Positions 14,383 to 19,373 of a stretch of DNA of 36,614 nt are shown in pieces. The position numbers were made by a program, and so were the translations under genes. The stretch lies in the IMG/VR virus record IMGVR_UViG_3300044637_001190, positions 1 to 36,614 of that record. The stretch is one strand, 5' to 3'. This DNA is from a virus. Positions within the stretch are counted from its first letter, which is position 1. Each line of letters begins with the position of its first letter. The notes beneath the pieces were generated by a model that had not been told where the DNA came from, did no database searches, and was given only the letters and a program-made list of their open reading frames with translations.

Positions 14383-14717
14383 TTCACGGCTCCCGTAATG
14401 TCAGCGGCCATCGCCAGAGCCTTCGCAGCCTTATCGGCGGCTTCCTCTTGCAGTTCCCTGTAACGGTAATAAGCGGCAGCAGAGACAACCCCCATCTGGA
14501 AGGGCTGAAAAAACTTTTTCAGGTCGCCTTCAATGTGGTCTTCGTATTCGGCTTCATCGCCGCTTGGGTCGAGAGCGAAGGCGTCCTCACCGATCTTCAG
14601 ACCGTCTTCGCGCAGTTCGTCCGCGTTGGCCCAGTCTTTATCGTTTTCGTGGGCAAAGTCGCGGTGCGCGTCCCACATATCGTCATCCAGCTTGCACAGT
14701 TCTTTTGACATCTTCAT
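14379..14717 (-). CDS. Acidic hypothetical protein, first gene of the leftward unit
   Basis: The protein has 112 residues and is strongly acidic in its first 70 positions (DEAEYEDHIEGDLKKFF and similar), with a helical Ala-rich C-terminus. AAGGGAGAG upstream gives a good ribosome site for the ATG at 14717; a second ATG six bases later is also possible. The gene begins only 20 bases after the end of the candidate structured RNA, so that RNA could control its translation. The function is unknown. Confidence 0.7.
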   Translation of the reverse strand: MKMSKELCKLDDDMWDAHRDFAHENDKDWANADELREDGLKIGEDAFALDPSGDEAEYEDHIEGDLKKFFQPFQMGVVSAAAYYRYRELQEEAADKAAKALAMAADITGAVK

Positions 14718-14737
14718 TTCGTCTCTCCCTTGTTAAG

Positions 14738-14972
14738 TAGCGGATGGCCAAAGCCAGCCCGTTCGTTTGTGACTCGTCAGCCGCGCAATCGACGGCCTCG
14801 CTGGTTAATTCCTTTCGATCCCAAATCCCGTTTCGCTACCCCGGCTTACCGGGTTCCGGTTTGCGGCACTTGGCCACCGGACTTGCCTCGCTACTTTGTT
14901 CATCCGCCGAAAGGGCGCGTTCACTTTCCCCGGATTTCGCCTTGGGCTGTTACCCCTAGCGCCATCCGCTAC
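14738..14972 (-). ncRNA. Candidate structured RNA (235 nt) at the head of the leftward transcript
   Basis: This minus-strand segment begins with GTAGCGGATGGC (14972-14961) and ends with its exact complement GCCATCCGCTAC (14749-14738), a 12-bp closing helix. Inside, local stems are visible: ATCCG/CGGAT (14935-14931 with 14906-14902), CCCGG-TAAG-CCGGG (14853-14840), GGC-CAAGT-GCC (14875-14865) and GCCG/CGGC (14796-14780). Between the stems are purine-rich linkers such as GCGAAAT, GGAAAGTGAA, GAACAAAG, GCAAAC and CGAAAGG, a composition typical of folded RNA. A promoter with its -10 at 14980-14985 would start transcription within one or two bases of the 5' arm. The 3' arm ends just before the ribosome site of the first gene. 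It could be a stable RNA cut from the leader or a cis-acting leader. No long convincing protein reading covers it. Confidence 0.55.
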
Positions 14973-14979
14973 ACGCACC

Positions 14980-15008
14980 ATAAAACACGGCACCGGGGAG
15001 GGCGTCAA
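14980..15008 (-). promoter_or_regulatory. Leftward early promoter
   Basis: On the minus strand TTGACG (15003-15008) and TTTTAT (14980-14985) are exactly 17 bases apart, with five and four matches to consensus. Transcription would begin near 14973 and give a leader of about 255 nt before the first leftward gene. The -35 boxes of this and the rightward promoter are only 13 bases apart, so one regulator could control both. Confidence 0.6.
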
Positions 15009-15021
15009 GCTATCTTTTCGC

Positions 15022-15050
15022 TAGACAGTGCGATTTTGTTCGCCTAGCTT
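15022..15050 (+). promoter_or_regulatory. Rightward early promoter
   Basis: TAGACA (15022-15027) and TAGCTT (15045-15050) are separated by 17 bases, with five and three matches to consensus. A start near 15057 would leave a short leader carrying AAGGGAG before the ATG at 15075. The -10 is poor, which suggests that an activator is needed or that the exact boxes differ slightly. The stretch CTAGACAGTGCG and TTCGCCTAG nearby gives partial dyad symmetry that could serve as an operator. Confidence 0.42.
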
Positions 15051-15074
15051 AGTGGCAGAAAGGGAGACAAGCTA

Positions 15075-15308
15075 ATGAGCATTTGGGACGAACTGGACGC
15101 CGAAAAGGAAGCGGAGATTGCCGCTTTCCGGGCGGCAGAGGCAGCAAAAACGCCGGAGCAAAAAGAAGCCGAGCGCATCGCAGCCGAGAACCGGGCGCAA
15201 GCCGCCCATGACGAAGGTGTCCGGCTTGGATGGTGGGATGAAGAGGGTAACAGCCTCGCAATTGAAACCGACGATGAGGACGAAGAAGAGGACGAAAACG
15301 ACGAATGA
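15075..15308 (+). CDS. Very acidic small early protein
   Basis: This 77-residue protein is the first gene of the rightward unit. It has an Ala/Glu/Lys helix (residues 10-50) with a WW pair after it, and then an extremely acidic tail in which nearly all of the last 16 residues are Asp or Glu. AAGGGAG lies eight bases before the ATG. Early phage proteins of this type are sometimes DNA mimics that block host nucleases or nucleoid proteins. That is only a possibility here. The TGA overlaps the HTH gene start. Confidence 0.72.
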   Translation: MSIWDELDAEKEAEIAAFRAAEAAKTPEQKEAERIAAENRAQAAHDEGVRLGWWDEEGNSLAIETDDEDEEEDENDE

Positions 15309-15499
15309 CAAAAGAACAGGTCATCAAGGCCATCAAACGCATGGTGGGCGACACAAAACAGAAGGCTTGGTGCCAACTGCACGGCGTGAACCAGACCGTC
15401 CTTAGCGACGTTCTGCGAGGCCACCGCGCACCGACAGAACAGCTTTGCAACATGGTGGGCGTCGAGCGCGTCACCGTCATTCAATATCGGAGCAAGTAA
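15305..15499 (+). CDS. Small Cro/C1-like helix-turn-helix protein
   Basis: The 64-residue protein has a predicted HTH (AWCQLHGVNQTVLSDVLRGH, then the RAPTEQLCNMVGV helix), as in Cro/C1-type repressors and YdaS-like proteins. It is short, consisting of the DNA-binding domain only. It is encoded next to the divergent promoters, which makes self-regulation of both early units plausible. The ATG overlaps the previous TGA (ATGA at 15305-15308). Confidence 0.75.
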   Translation: MTKEQVIKAIKRMVGDTKQKAWCQLHGVNQTVLSDVLRGHRAPTEQLCNMVGVERVTVIQYRSK

Positions 15500-15500
15500 T

Positions 15501-15764
15501 ATGTGGGAAGCACTCAAACGCCTGTTCAGCCGCTACGGCTTTCATCGCCAGCCCGCACCGCAAAAGCGGGACGACTGGCAAGCCCACCCTTTCTACACAA
15601 GCGCCGGAGATAAAGCCCGACGCCTTGCCGAGATTGCTCGCCAGCGTAACGCATTGAAAGACGAACTGGCGAAGGTCATCAAAGCCAAAAAGGCCCGCGC
15701 TCCGATTTATGCGGCTCTTCGCGCTCTCTCGATAGAGGAACTTAAGGTCGAGGGGCGGCGGTGA
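15501..15764 (+). CDS. Small basic helical hypothetical protein
   Basis: This 87-residue basic protein has a long Lys/Arg/Ala helix (ARRLAEIARQRNALKDELAK) and starts one base after the previous stop. No family is recognised. Its stop overlaps the GTG of the DUF1064 gene (GTGA at 15761-15764), so the two products may work together. Nucleic-acid binding is plausible from charge alone. Confidence 0.68.
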   Translation: MWEALKRLFSRYGFHRQPAPQKRDDWQAHPFYTSAGDKARRLAEIARQRNALKDELAKVIKAKKARAPIYAALRALSIEELKVEGRR

Positions 15765-16087
15765 AGGCTCCCAAATACCGGAACGTCAAAACCACCGTTG
15801 ACGGCATCACCTTTGACAGTGCGAAGGAGGTTCGGCGGTGGGCGCAGTTGTGCTTGTTACAACGGGCCGACGAAATCTCACACCTTGAGCGCCAGAAGCG
15901 CATTCCGATGATCGTTAACGGGATGAAGGTCTGTGACTGGATTCCCGACTTCCAATATTGGGACGTTGCGCGGTGTCAGTTGGTCGTCGAGGACGTGAAA
16001 AGTCCCGCCACCAAGAAGCTGCCAGCTTACCGCATCAAGGTGAAATTGGCAAAGGCGTTGCACGGGATTGAGGTTCTGGAAACGTGA
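15761..16087 (+). CDS. DUF1064 protein, predicted PD-(D/E)XK nuclease
   Basis: This 108-residue protein matches phage DUF1064. The opening KYRNVKTTVDGITFDSAKE is typical. The nuclease-like residues are in place: E23 in the first helix, D63 in DWIPDFQY and the DVK triad at 78-80 in VVEDVKS, followed by a long Lys-rich helix. The family is predicted to cut DNA, perhaps branched intermediates in replication or recombination. The start is GTG within a GTGA overlap. It lies beside an HNH gene and the replication-initiation genes. Confidence 0.85.
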   Translation: MKAPKYRNVKTTVDGITFDSAKEVRRWAQLCLLQRADEISHLERQKRIPMIVNGMKVCDWIPDFQYWDVARCQLVVEDVKSPATKKLPAYRIKVKLAKALHGIEVLET

Positions 16088-16455
16088 ACCGAGAACCCGT
16101 CGTCATCCGCCCTCGCAAGTCGTTTAGCGCCAAAGACCGCGCCCGAATCTTTGCCCTCCATGACGGCATCTGCGGCATATCCAAGCGCAAGATTCAGGCT
16201 GGCGAGGCATGGGAGATTGAGCATCGAATAGCCCTTGCTCTAGGCGGGACGAACGAGGACGAAAACCTATACCCGGCCCTCAAAGAGCCGCACAAAGGGA
16301 AAACCCGGACGGACAAGGGCGCTATCGCAAAGTGCAAGCGTATCGAGCGGAAATCAAACCCGCTGACCCGCAAGCCTAGCACGATGCAATCCCGCCCGTT
16401 TCCAAAGACTAAAACCACATGGCCAAAGCGGCCTTTTAAGGGGAGAGAGAGTTGA
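16084..16455 (+). CDS. HNH endonuclease
   Basis: The 123-residue protein carries an HNH motif: CGISKRKI (one half of a possible zinc pair), EIEHRIALALGGTNEDENLY (with the key His-Arg/Asn elements), and KGKTRTDKGAIAKCKRIERK at the C-terminal side. The basic tail ends in repeated Lys/Pro/Arg. This form is common as a cargo or restriction-like nuclease in phages and lacks the AP2 module of the two other HNH genes at 19370 and 35411. The start is GTG in a GTGA overlap with the DUF1064 stop. Confidence 0.85.
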   Translation: MNREPVVIRPRKSFSAKDRARIFALHDGICGISKRKIQAGEAWEIEHRIALALGGTNEDENLYPALKEPHKGKTRTDKGAIAKCKRIERKSNPLTRKPSTMQSRPFPKTKTTWPKRPFKGRES

Positions 16456-16820
16456 GACAGACAGTCGCTAATATCTTGCGGGAGGTCGCGCAGGAACACG
16501 GGCTAACCGTTGCCGCGCTAACCGGGCAAGGTCGCTCGCGTCATATCGCATGGCCAAGGCAGGAGGCTTATTACAGGGCCTTCACCGAGTGCCCGCACCT
16601 TTCTTATCCAGAGATTGCCCGGCGCATCGGTGGTCGTGACCATACAACAGTTTTGCACGGGGTCCGCGCTCATTGCGAACGGAATAACCAGACATACGCT
16701 CAGGCCGTTCGGATTAGGAAGCATGGCGGGCCGGACTTTGCGTTCTATGCGCTGGCCAAAGGTTACGAGCGGACGATGGTGACTGCCAGATCAGGAGGCG
16801 AGTATGCATCAGCCGCGTAA
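16452..16820 (+). CDS. Stand-alone DnaA domain-IV-like DNA-binding protein
   Basis: The 122-residue protein contains the DnaA C-terminal signature GGRDHTTVLHGVRAHCE (near residues 59-75), preceded by a helix with SYPEIARRI. In DnaA this domain reads the origin boxes. The ATPase domains are absent here. An N-terminal helix (VANILREVAQEHGLTVAALT) completes the domain. Such proteins could bind DnaA boxes in the phage or host origin. The start is TTG in a TTGA overlap, with a strong AGGGGAG upstream. One near-consensus box, TTATCCAGA, occurs within the gene at 16604-16612. Confidence 0.85.
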   Translation: MRQTVANILREVAQEHGLTVAALTGQGRSRHIAWPRQEAYYRAFTECPHLSYPEIARRIGGRDHTTVLHGVRAHCERNNQTYAQAVRIRKHGGPDFAFYALAKGYERTMVTARSGGEYASAA

Positions 16821-17181
16821 TTGGTTTTCTTCCGTTCAAGATAACACGCTTCGCAAGATGAAGCGACTAGGCTTCACCCCCGCCGAGATTGGCGAGAAGC
16901 TGGGCCGGACGGAATACACTATCCGGGAAAGAGCGCGGACTATGGGCATTCCGTGGCAGAAAGACTTGGGCCGGTCGGAGCTGGCGAACAGATACGCGGA
17001 CGGCTTCAACAAAGACCGGGAGACAGAGGCACGGCAACGGGTGGCAGACGAACGCTTTGTTTATGCCCTAGCCCTTGCGTTTAAGCGGGGGGACCATTTG
17101 CCAGCGCCTAAGCCGGAGCCTGTCAGGACAAGGCCCGTCCCTGCCAAGCGGCCTTCACTGTTTAGCATTTGGGAGGATTGA
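16804..17181 (+). CDS. HTH-containing small protein, GcrA- or SANT-like
   Basis: The 125-residue protein begins with a homeodomain-like HTH (WFSSVQDNTLRKMKRLGFTP, then AEIGEKLGRTEYTIRERARTM), similar in layout to GcrA- or SANT-type domains. The C-terminal half is basic and proline-rich and ends in SLFSIWED. AGGAGG immediately upstream gives one of the strongest ribosome sites in the window, and the start overlaps the DnaA-like gene by 17 bases. It is probably a DNA-binding regulator of early genes. Confidence 0.72.
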   Translation: MHQPRNWFSSVQDNTLRKMKRLGFTPAEIGEKLGRTEYTIRERARTMGIPWQKDLGRSELANRYADGFNKDRETEARQRVADERFVYALALAFKRGDHLPAPKPEPVRTRPVPAKRPSLFSIWED

Positions 17182-17183
17182 GG

Positions 17184-17351
17184 ATGCGTAAGCCAAAAGG
17201 CGCATGGACACCGGAGGAGGACCGTCTTCTTAAATCCGGCTCGCTTGCCAAGCGACCTGTCGCAGACGTGGCAAAGGCGCTTAACCGGCTAGAGGAAAGC
17301 GTAATCATCCGGGCTAAGGTGATTGGCTTTCCGTTTGATGATGCGGAATGA
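17184..17351 (+). CDS. Small SANT/Myb-like protein
   Basis: The protein is 55 residues from the ATG at 17184, with GGGAGGA and GAGG upstream. The sequence KGAWTPEEDRLLKSGS, followed by VADVAKALNRLEESVI and IRAKVIGF, has the spacing of a three-helix Myb/SANT or homeodomain-like fold. It repeats the theme of the preceding gene and may be its partner or a diverged duplicate. A 195-base non-coding stretch with hairpins and a promoter follows. Confidence 0.7.
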   Translation: MRKPKGAWTPEEDRLLKSGSLAKRPVADVAKALNRLEESVIIRAKVIGFPFDDAE

Positions 17352-17385
17352 AAAAGACCCCGGCGAGCGCGAAGCATCACCGGGG
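17351..17385 (-). terminator. Terminator oriented against the rightward genes
   Basis: The stem CCCCGG/CCGGGG (17358-17363 with 17380-17385) has a 16-base loop. Read on the minus strand it is followed by TCTTTTT, the U tract expected of an intrinsic terminator. Read on the plus strand it is followed by CCTCCTTCC and would be weak. It would therefore mainly stop leftward, antisense transcripts, such as read-through from the long leftward unit past 21280. A second hairpin (GGGGG-AGCAAAA-CCCCC, 17412-17428) lies just beyond it. Confidence 0.55.
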
Positions 17386-17450
17386 CCTCCTTCCTCCGCG
17401 ACGGGGACAAAGGGGGAGCAAAACCCCCGCCGCGCTCCCTTGTTCCCGCC

Positions 17451-17479
17451 TTGACCTTTTGAGGCCAATAACGGATAAA
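17451..17479 (+). promoter_or_regulatory. Promoter for the replication genes
   Basis: TTGACC (17451-17456) and GATAAA (17474-17479) are separated by 17 bases, with five and four matches to consensus. It lies in the only sizeable gap of the rightward unit (17352-17546) and would drive the DUF1376 gene and everything after it. The predicted start near 17486 coincides with the first base of a perfect 9-bp hairpin. Confidence 0.6.
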
Positions 17480-17486
17480 GGTCGGT

Positions 17487-17511
17487 GCGGGTTAGCCACG
17501 AACTGACCCGC
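17487..17511 (+). other. Perfect hairpin at the predicted transcript start
   Basis: GCGGGTTAG (17487-17495) pairs with CTGACCCGC (17503-17511) around a 7-base loop, CCACGAA. All nine pairs form, one of them G-U. It starts one base after the promoter's expected start point. It could be an operator overlapping the start site, or a 5' stabilising hairpin of the mRNA. Confidence 0.5.
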
Positions 17512-17546
17512 GAAACGCCAACGGCTTTCCACAGGAGCCATCGACT

Positions 17547-17600
17547 ATGCGGTTTTACCGCCACCAGACCATTTGTGCAAGCCTTCGGGTGATGCCGTGA
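17547..17600 (+). CDS. Short leader ORF coupled to the DUF1376 gene (17 residues)
   Basis: This ORF starts at an ATG preceded by AGGAG at a nine-base spacing, a better ribosome site than that of the next gene. It ends with a TGA whose first two bases overlap the GTG of DUF1376 (GTGA at 17597-17600). The peptide itself (rich in Arg, Cys and His) has no recognised function. Its value may be to deliver ribosomes to the weakly initiated replication gene. Confidence 0.45.
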   Translation: MRFYRHQTICASLRVMP

Positions 17601-18436
17601 GCCTCCCGTATTACAAACGCTTCCCCCGCGATTTTCTCGACGGGACGATAGGCTTGTGTCTGGAAACCAAGGGCGCTTACGCCATCGTTCTTGACCTGAT
17701 TTATATGCGCGACGGACGGCTTGCCGATGACGCGCGTTACATCGCTGGCCAGCTTGGGTGCAGCGTCAGGAAGTGGACGTCCATCCGAAAAGAGCTTCTT
17801 GCGGCTGGGAAGATTCAGTGCGCCAACGGGATTATCTCGAACTTTCGCGCAGATTATCTCACCGAAGAATCGAGAAAATATCAGGATAATCAGCGCGAAA
17901 TCGCAGGGCTTCCTCGCAAAAACAACACGTTACGCCAGCCAAAACCTAGCCAATCAGAATCAGAACCAGATAGTAAGAGAGTTACTAACGTAACTCTTGT
18001 GCGACCGCCTGATTTGTTCGCTGAGTTTTGGTCGCGTTGGCCAGTCAAGAAATCCCGCAAAGCCGCCCATGCGGCATACCTGAAAGCCCTGAAGGAAACC
18101 GATCATGGAACGCTTGTCGCCGCAGTCGATGCTCAACGCCGTTGGCCTGAGTGGGCAGTCGCGAGATATATCCCCCACGCTGCAACGTGGCTCAACCGGG
18201 GTGGCTGGGCTGACGAGCCAAGAGGAAGCGAAGGCGAGGGCGTGGCTGGGAACACGAAAGCCAGCGGAAACCGATCAGGCGATACGTCATTCGCTGACAT
18301 CGCAGCTAGGCGTAAGCGTGAACGTGAAGCGGGAATGGAGATACCCGGAAGGCAAGCCGCCGTATCAGGTGACGACTTCGGCTGGGGTATTGGCGCAATC
18401 GACGGACAATGTGCGGCTGGCGATTGGCAAGGTTGA
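17597..18436 (+). CDS. DUF1376 replication protein (phage O-like)
   Basis: The protein is about 279 residues from the GTG at 17597. The DUF1376 domain is at the N-terminus (YYKRFPRDFLDGTIGLCLET, then GAYAIVLDLIYMRDGRLADD and IAGQLGCSV). After a polar linker comes the usual C-terminal unit, FAEFWSRWPVKKSRKAAHAA, ending in AATWLNRGGWADE. Proteins of this kind bind the phage origin in the manner of lambda O. Upstream in-frame codons (TTG at 17573) are possible but have no ribosome site. The last 110 codons overlap another open frame; see the next gene. An origin may lie within or just before this gene. Confidence 0.82.
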   Translation: MSLPYYKRFPRDFLDGTIGLCLETKGAYAIVLDLIYMRDGRLADDARYIAGQLGCSVRKWTSIRKELLAAGKIQCANGIISNFRADYLTEESRKYQDNQREIAGLPRKNNTLRQPKPSQSESEPDSKRVTNVTLVRPPDLFAEFWSRWPVKKSRKAAHAAYLKALKETDHGTLVAAVDAQRRWPEWAVARYIPHAATWLNRGGWADEPRGSEGEGVAGNTKASGNRSGDTSFADIAARRKREREAGMEIPGRQAAVSGDDFGWGIGAIDGQCAAGDWQG

Positions 18437-18476
18437 GTTTGCCTCCGTCCCGCCAAGCCATGAGGAAGCGGAACTA

Positions 18477-18968
18477 ATGGTTTCGCAACTGCAACAGGCT
18501 TTGGCCCGGCGGGCATCTAGCGAGGACGCGGCAGAGGTCGGGTTTGATGCTTACGTCCATTGCCTTCGCCGTCATCCGCTGGACGTAGCGCAAGCTGCCG
18601 TGATGGAACTGGCGAACGAACCTCGACCGGGTAACGCCGCCGCGTGGTTTCCTACCCTCCCCGAACTTGAGGGGGTTTGCCGGAAATACGGCGGGGACCG
18701 AGAGGCGATGCTTGATGCTTTGCGCGGTTGGCGTGAACCGTCGCCAGAGGCCGTTGAGGTCCGGCGCTTGGAGCAAGAATGGAAAGCCCTGCGACAGAGG
18801 GCCAGCGAACTGAATATGAAGGTTGGGCCGGGGCCAGCGACTGACACAGGCCCACGCGGCGAACGGTTAGCCGCCGCCCGTGAAGCCGAACAGCAGTCCA
18901 TGAAGGCCCGCGAGGCTTTTCTTGCAGCCGAAAAGACCACGCAACATCACAACGCAAACAGCTTCTAA
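18477..18968 (+). CDS. Probable replication partner (helicase-loader-like region)
   Basis: The protein is 163 residues from the ATG at 18477, which has GAGGAAG eight bases upstream. The domain with AYVHCLRRHPLDVAQAAVME, followed by WFPTLPELEGVCRKYGG, resembles a small helical module that follows DUF1376 or O-like proteins in many alphaproteobacterial phages. A charged coiled coil ends the protein. The frame is open back to 18105, but that part lies wholly over DUF1376, whose own C-terminus looks genuine, so I use the later start. A role like lambda P, bringing the host helicase, is inferred from position. Confidence 0.62.
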   Translation: MVSQLQQALARRASSEDAAEVGFDAYVHCLRRHPLDVAQAAVMELANEPRPGNAAAWFPTLPELEGVCRKYGGDREAMLDALRGWREPSPEAVEVRRLEQEWKALRQRASELNMKVGPGPATDTGPRGERLAAAREAEQQSMKAREAFLAAEKTTQHHNANSF

Positions 18969-18978
18969 GGAGCTTATG

Positions 18979-19152
18979 ATGACAAGCTCTCGCCAGATAG
19001 AGGAAGGGGACAAGCCTATCAGCAATGCGCGGGTTGCCGCCGAGCTACAGGCCATCGCCCTCACCATCCATATGTTCGGTTTAGAGGGGTTATCAAACAT
19101 GACGGCGGGACGTGCATACAAAACGCCCGAAAACGAACACGTCAGCACCTAA
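18979..19152 (+). CDS. Small hypothetical protein
   Basis: The protein has 57 residues. AAGGAG (18967-18972) precedes two adjacent ATG codons at 18976 and 18979; the second has the better spacing. The sequence is polar with one helical stretch (ISNARVAAELQAIALTIHMF). No family is recognised. It is separated by about 70 bases from the next gene, a stretch that may hold a promoter. Confidence 0.58.
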   Translation: MTSSRQIEEGDKPISNARVAAELQAIALTIHMFGLEGLSNMTAGRAYKTPENEHVST

Positions 19153-19188
19153 CCCCAATGTTTTTTAAGGGGAGGGTGGAGATAGGTG

Positions 19189-19217
19189 TTGACGGCCTGA
19201 TTAAGCGGTGACAATGT
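19189..19217 (+). promoter_or_regulatory. Possible weak promoter before the small RHH gene
   Basis: TTGACG (19189-19194) is a good -35, identical in form to the other promoters here. At 17 bases the -10 would be CAATGT, a poor match; GACAAT at 15 bases is better by sequence but badly spaced. If real, transcription would start at or next to the ATG at 19224. That gene lacks a ribosome site, so a leaderless message is possible. Confidence 0.28.
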
Positions 19218-19223
19218 GTCGTC

Positions 19224-19373
19224 ATGGAAACGACGAAATATCACCGCCCCGGCGTAAGGCTGGACCCGCAAGACAAAGCCCTGCTTGATAAGCTGGTCCG
19301 CGTTTACGGCTCGGAAGCTCAAGCTGTTCGAGTAGCTATCAGGACGCTTGCCGAGCGTTACGGTGCCGTATGA
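19224..19373 (+). CDS. Small ribbon-helix-helix-like protein (49 residues)
   Basis: A 49-codon ORF runs from ATG 19224 to TGA 19371-19373. After a short basic start the sequence RPGVRLDPQDKALLDKLVRV and the following SEAQAVRVAIRTLAERYG give one strand and two helices, matching a ribbon-helix-helix DNA-binding protein. The TGA overlaps the ATG of the HNH gene. Only a distant GGTGA lies upstream, so the ribosome site is weak. It is probably a repressor of nearby accessory genes. Confidence 0.68.
   Translation: METTKYHRPGVRLDPQDKALLDKLVRVYGSEAQAVRVAIRTLAERYGAV

Noticed and set aside
14738-14972. tRNA, tmRNA or 6S RNA as the identity of the structured RNA
   Set aside because: No T-loop with matching stems, no CCA end, no tag-peptide frame and no single long rod with a central bubble are visible.
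14805-15008. Minus-strand 67-codon basic reading frame over the structured RNA
   Set aside because: Its ATG codons fall upstream of, or in, the -10 box, no ribosome site is present, and the Arg/Asn/Gly-rich product fits GC stems and purine loops better than a protein.
14730-15047. Plus-strand open frames of 105 and 71 codons over the divergent control region
   Set aside because: They read through the inverted repeat, the promoters and the structured RNA, lack ribosome sites, and are low-complexity Ser/Pro/Ala readings.
16604-16612. DnaA box-like TTATCCAGA as an origin marker
   Set aside because: It is a single copy with one mismatch inside a coding region; no cluster of boxes or AT-rich unwinding element is beside it.
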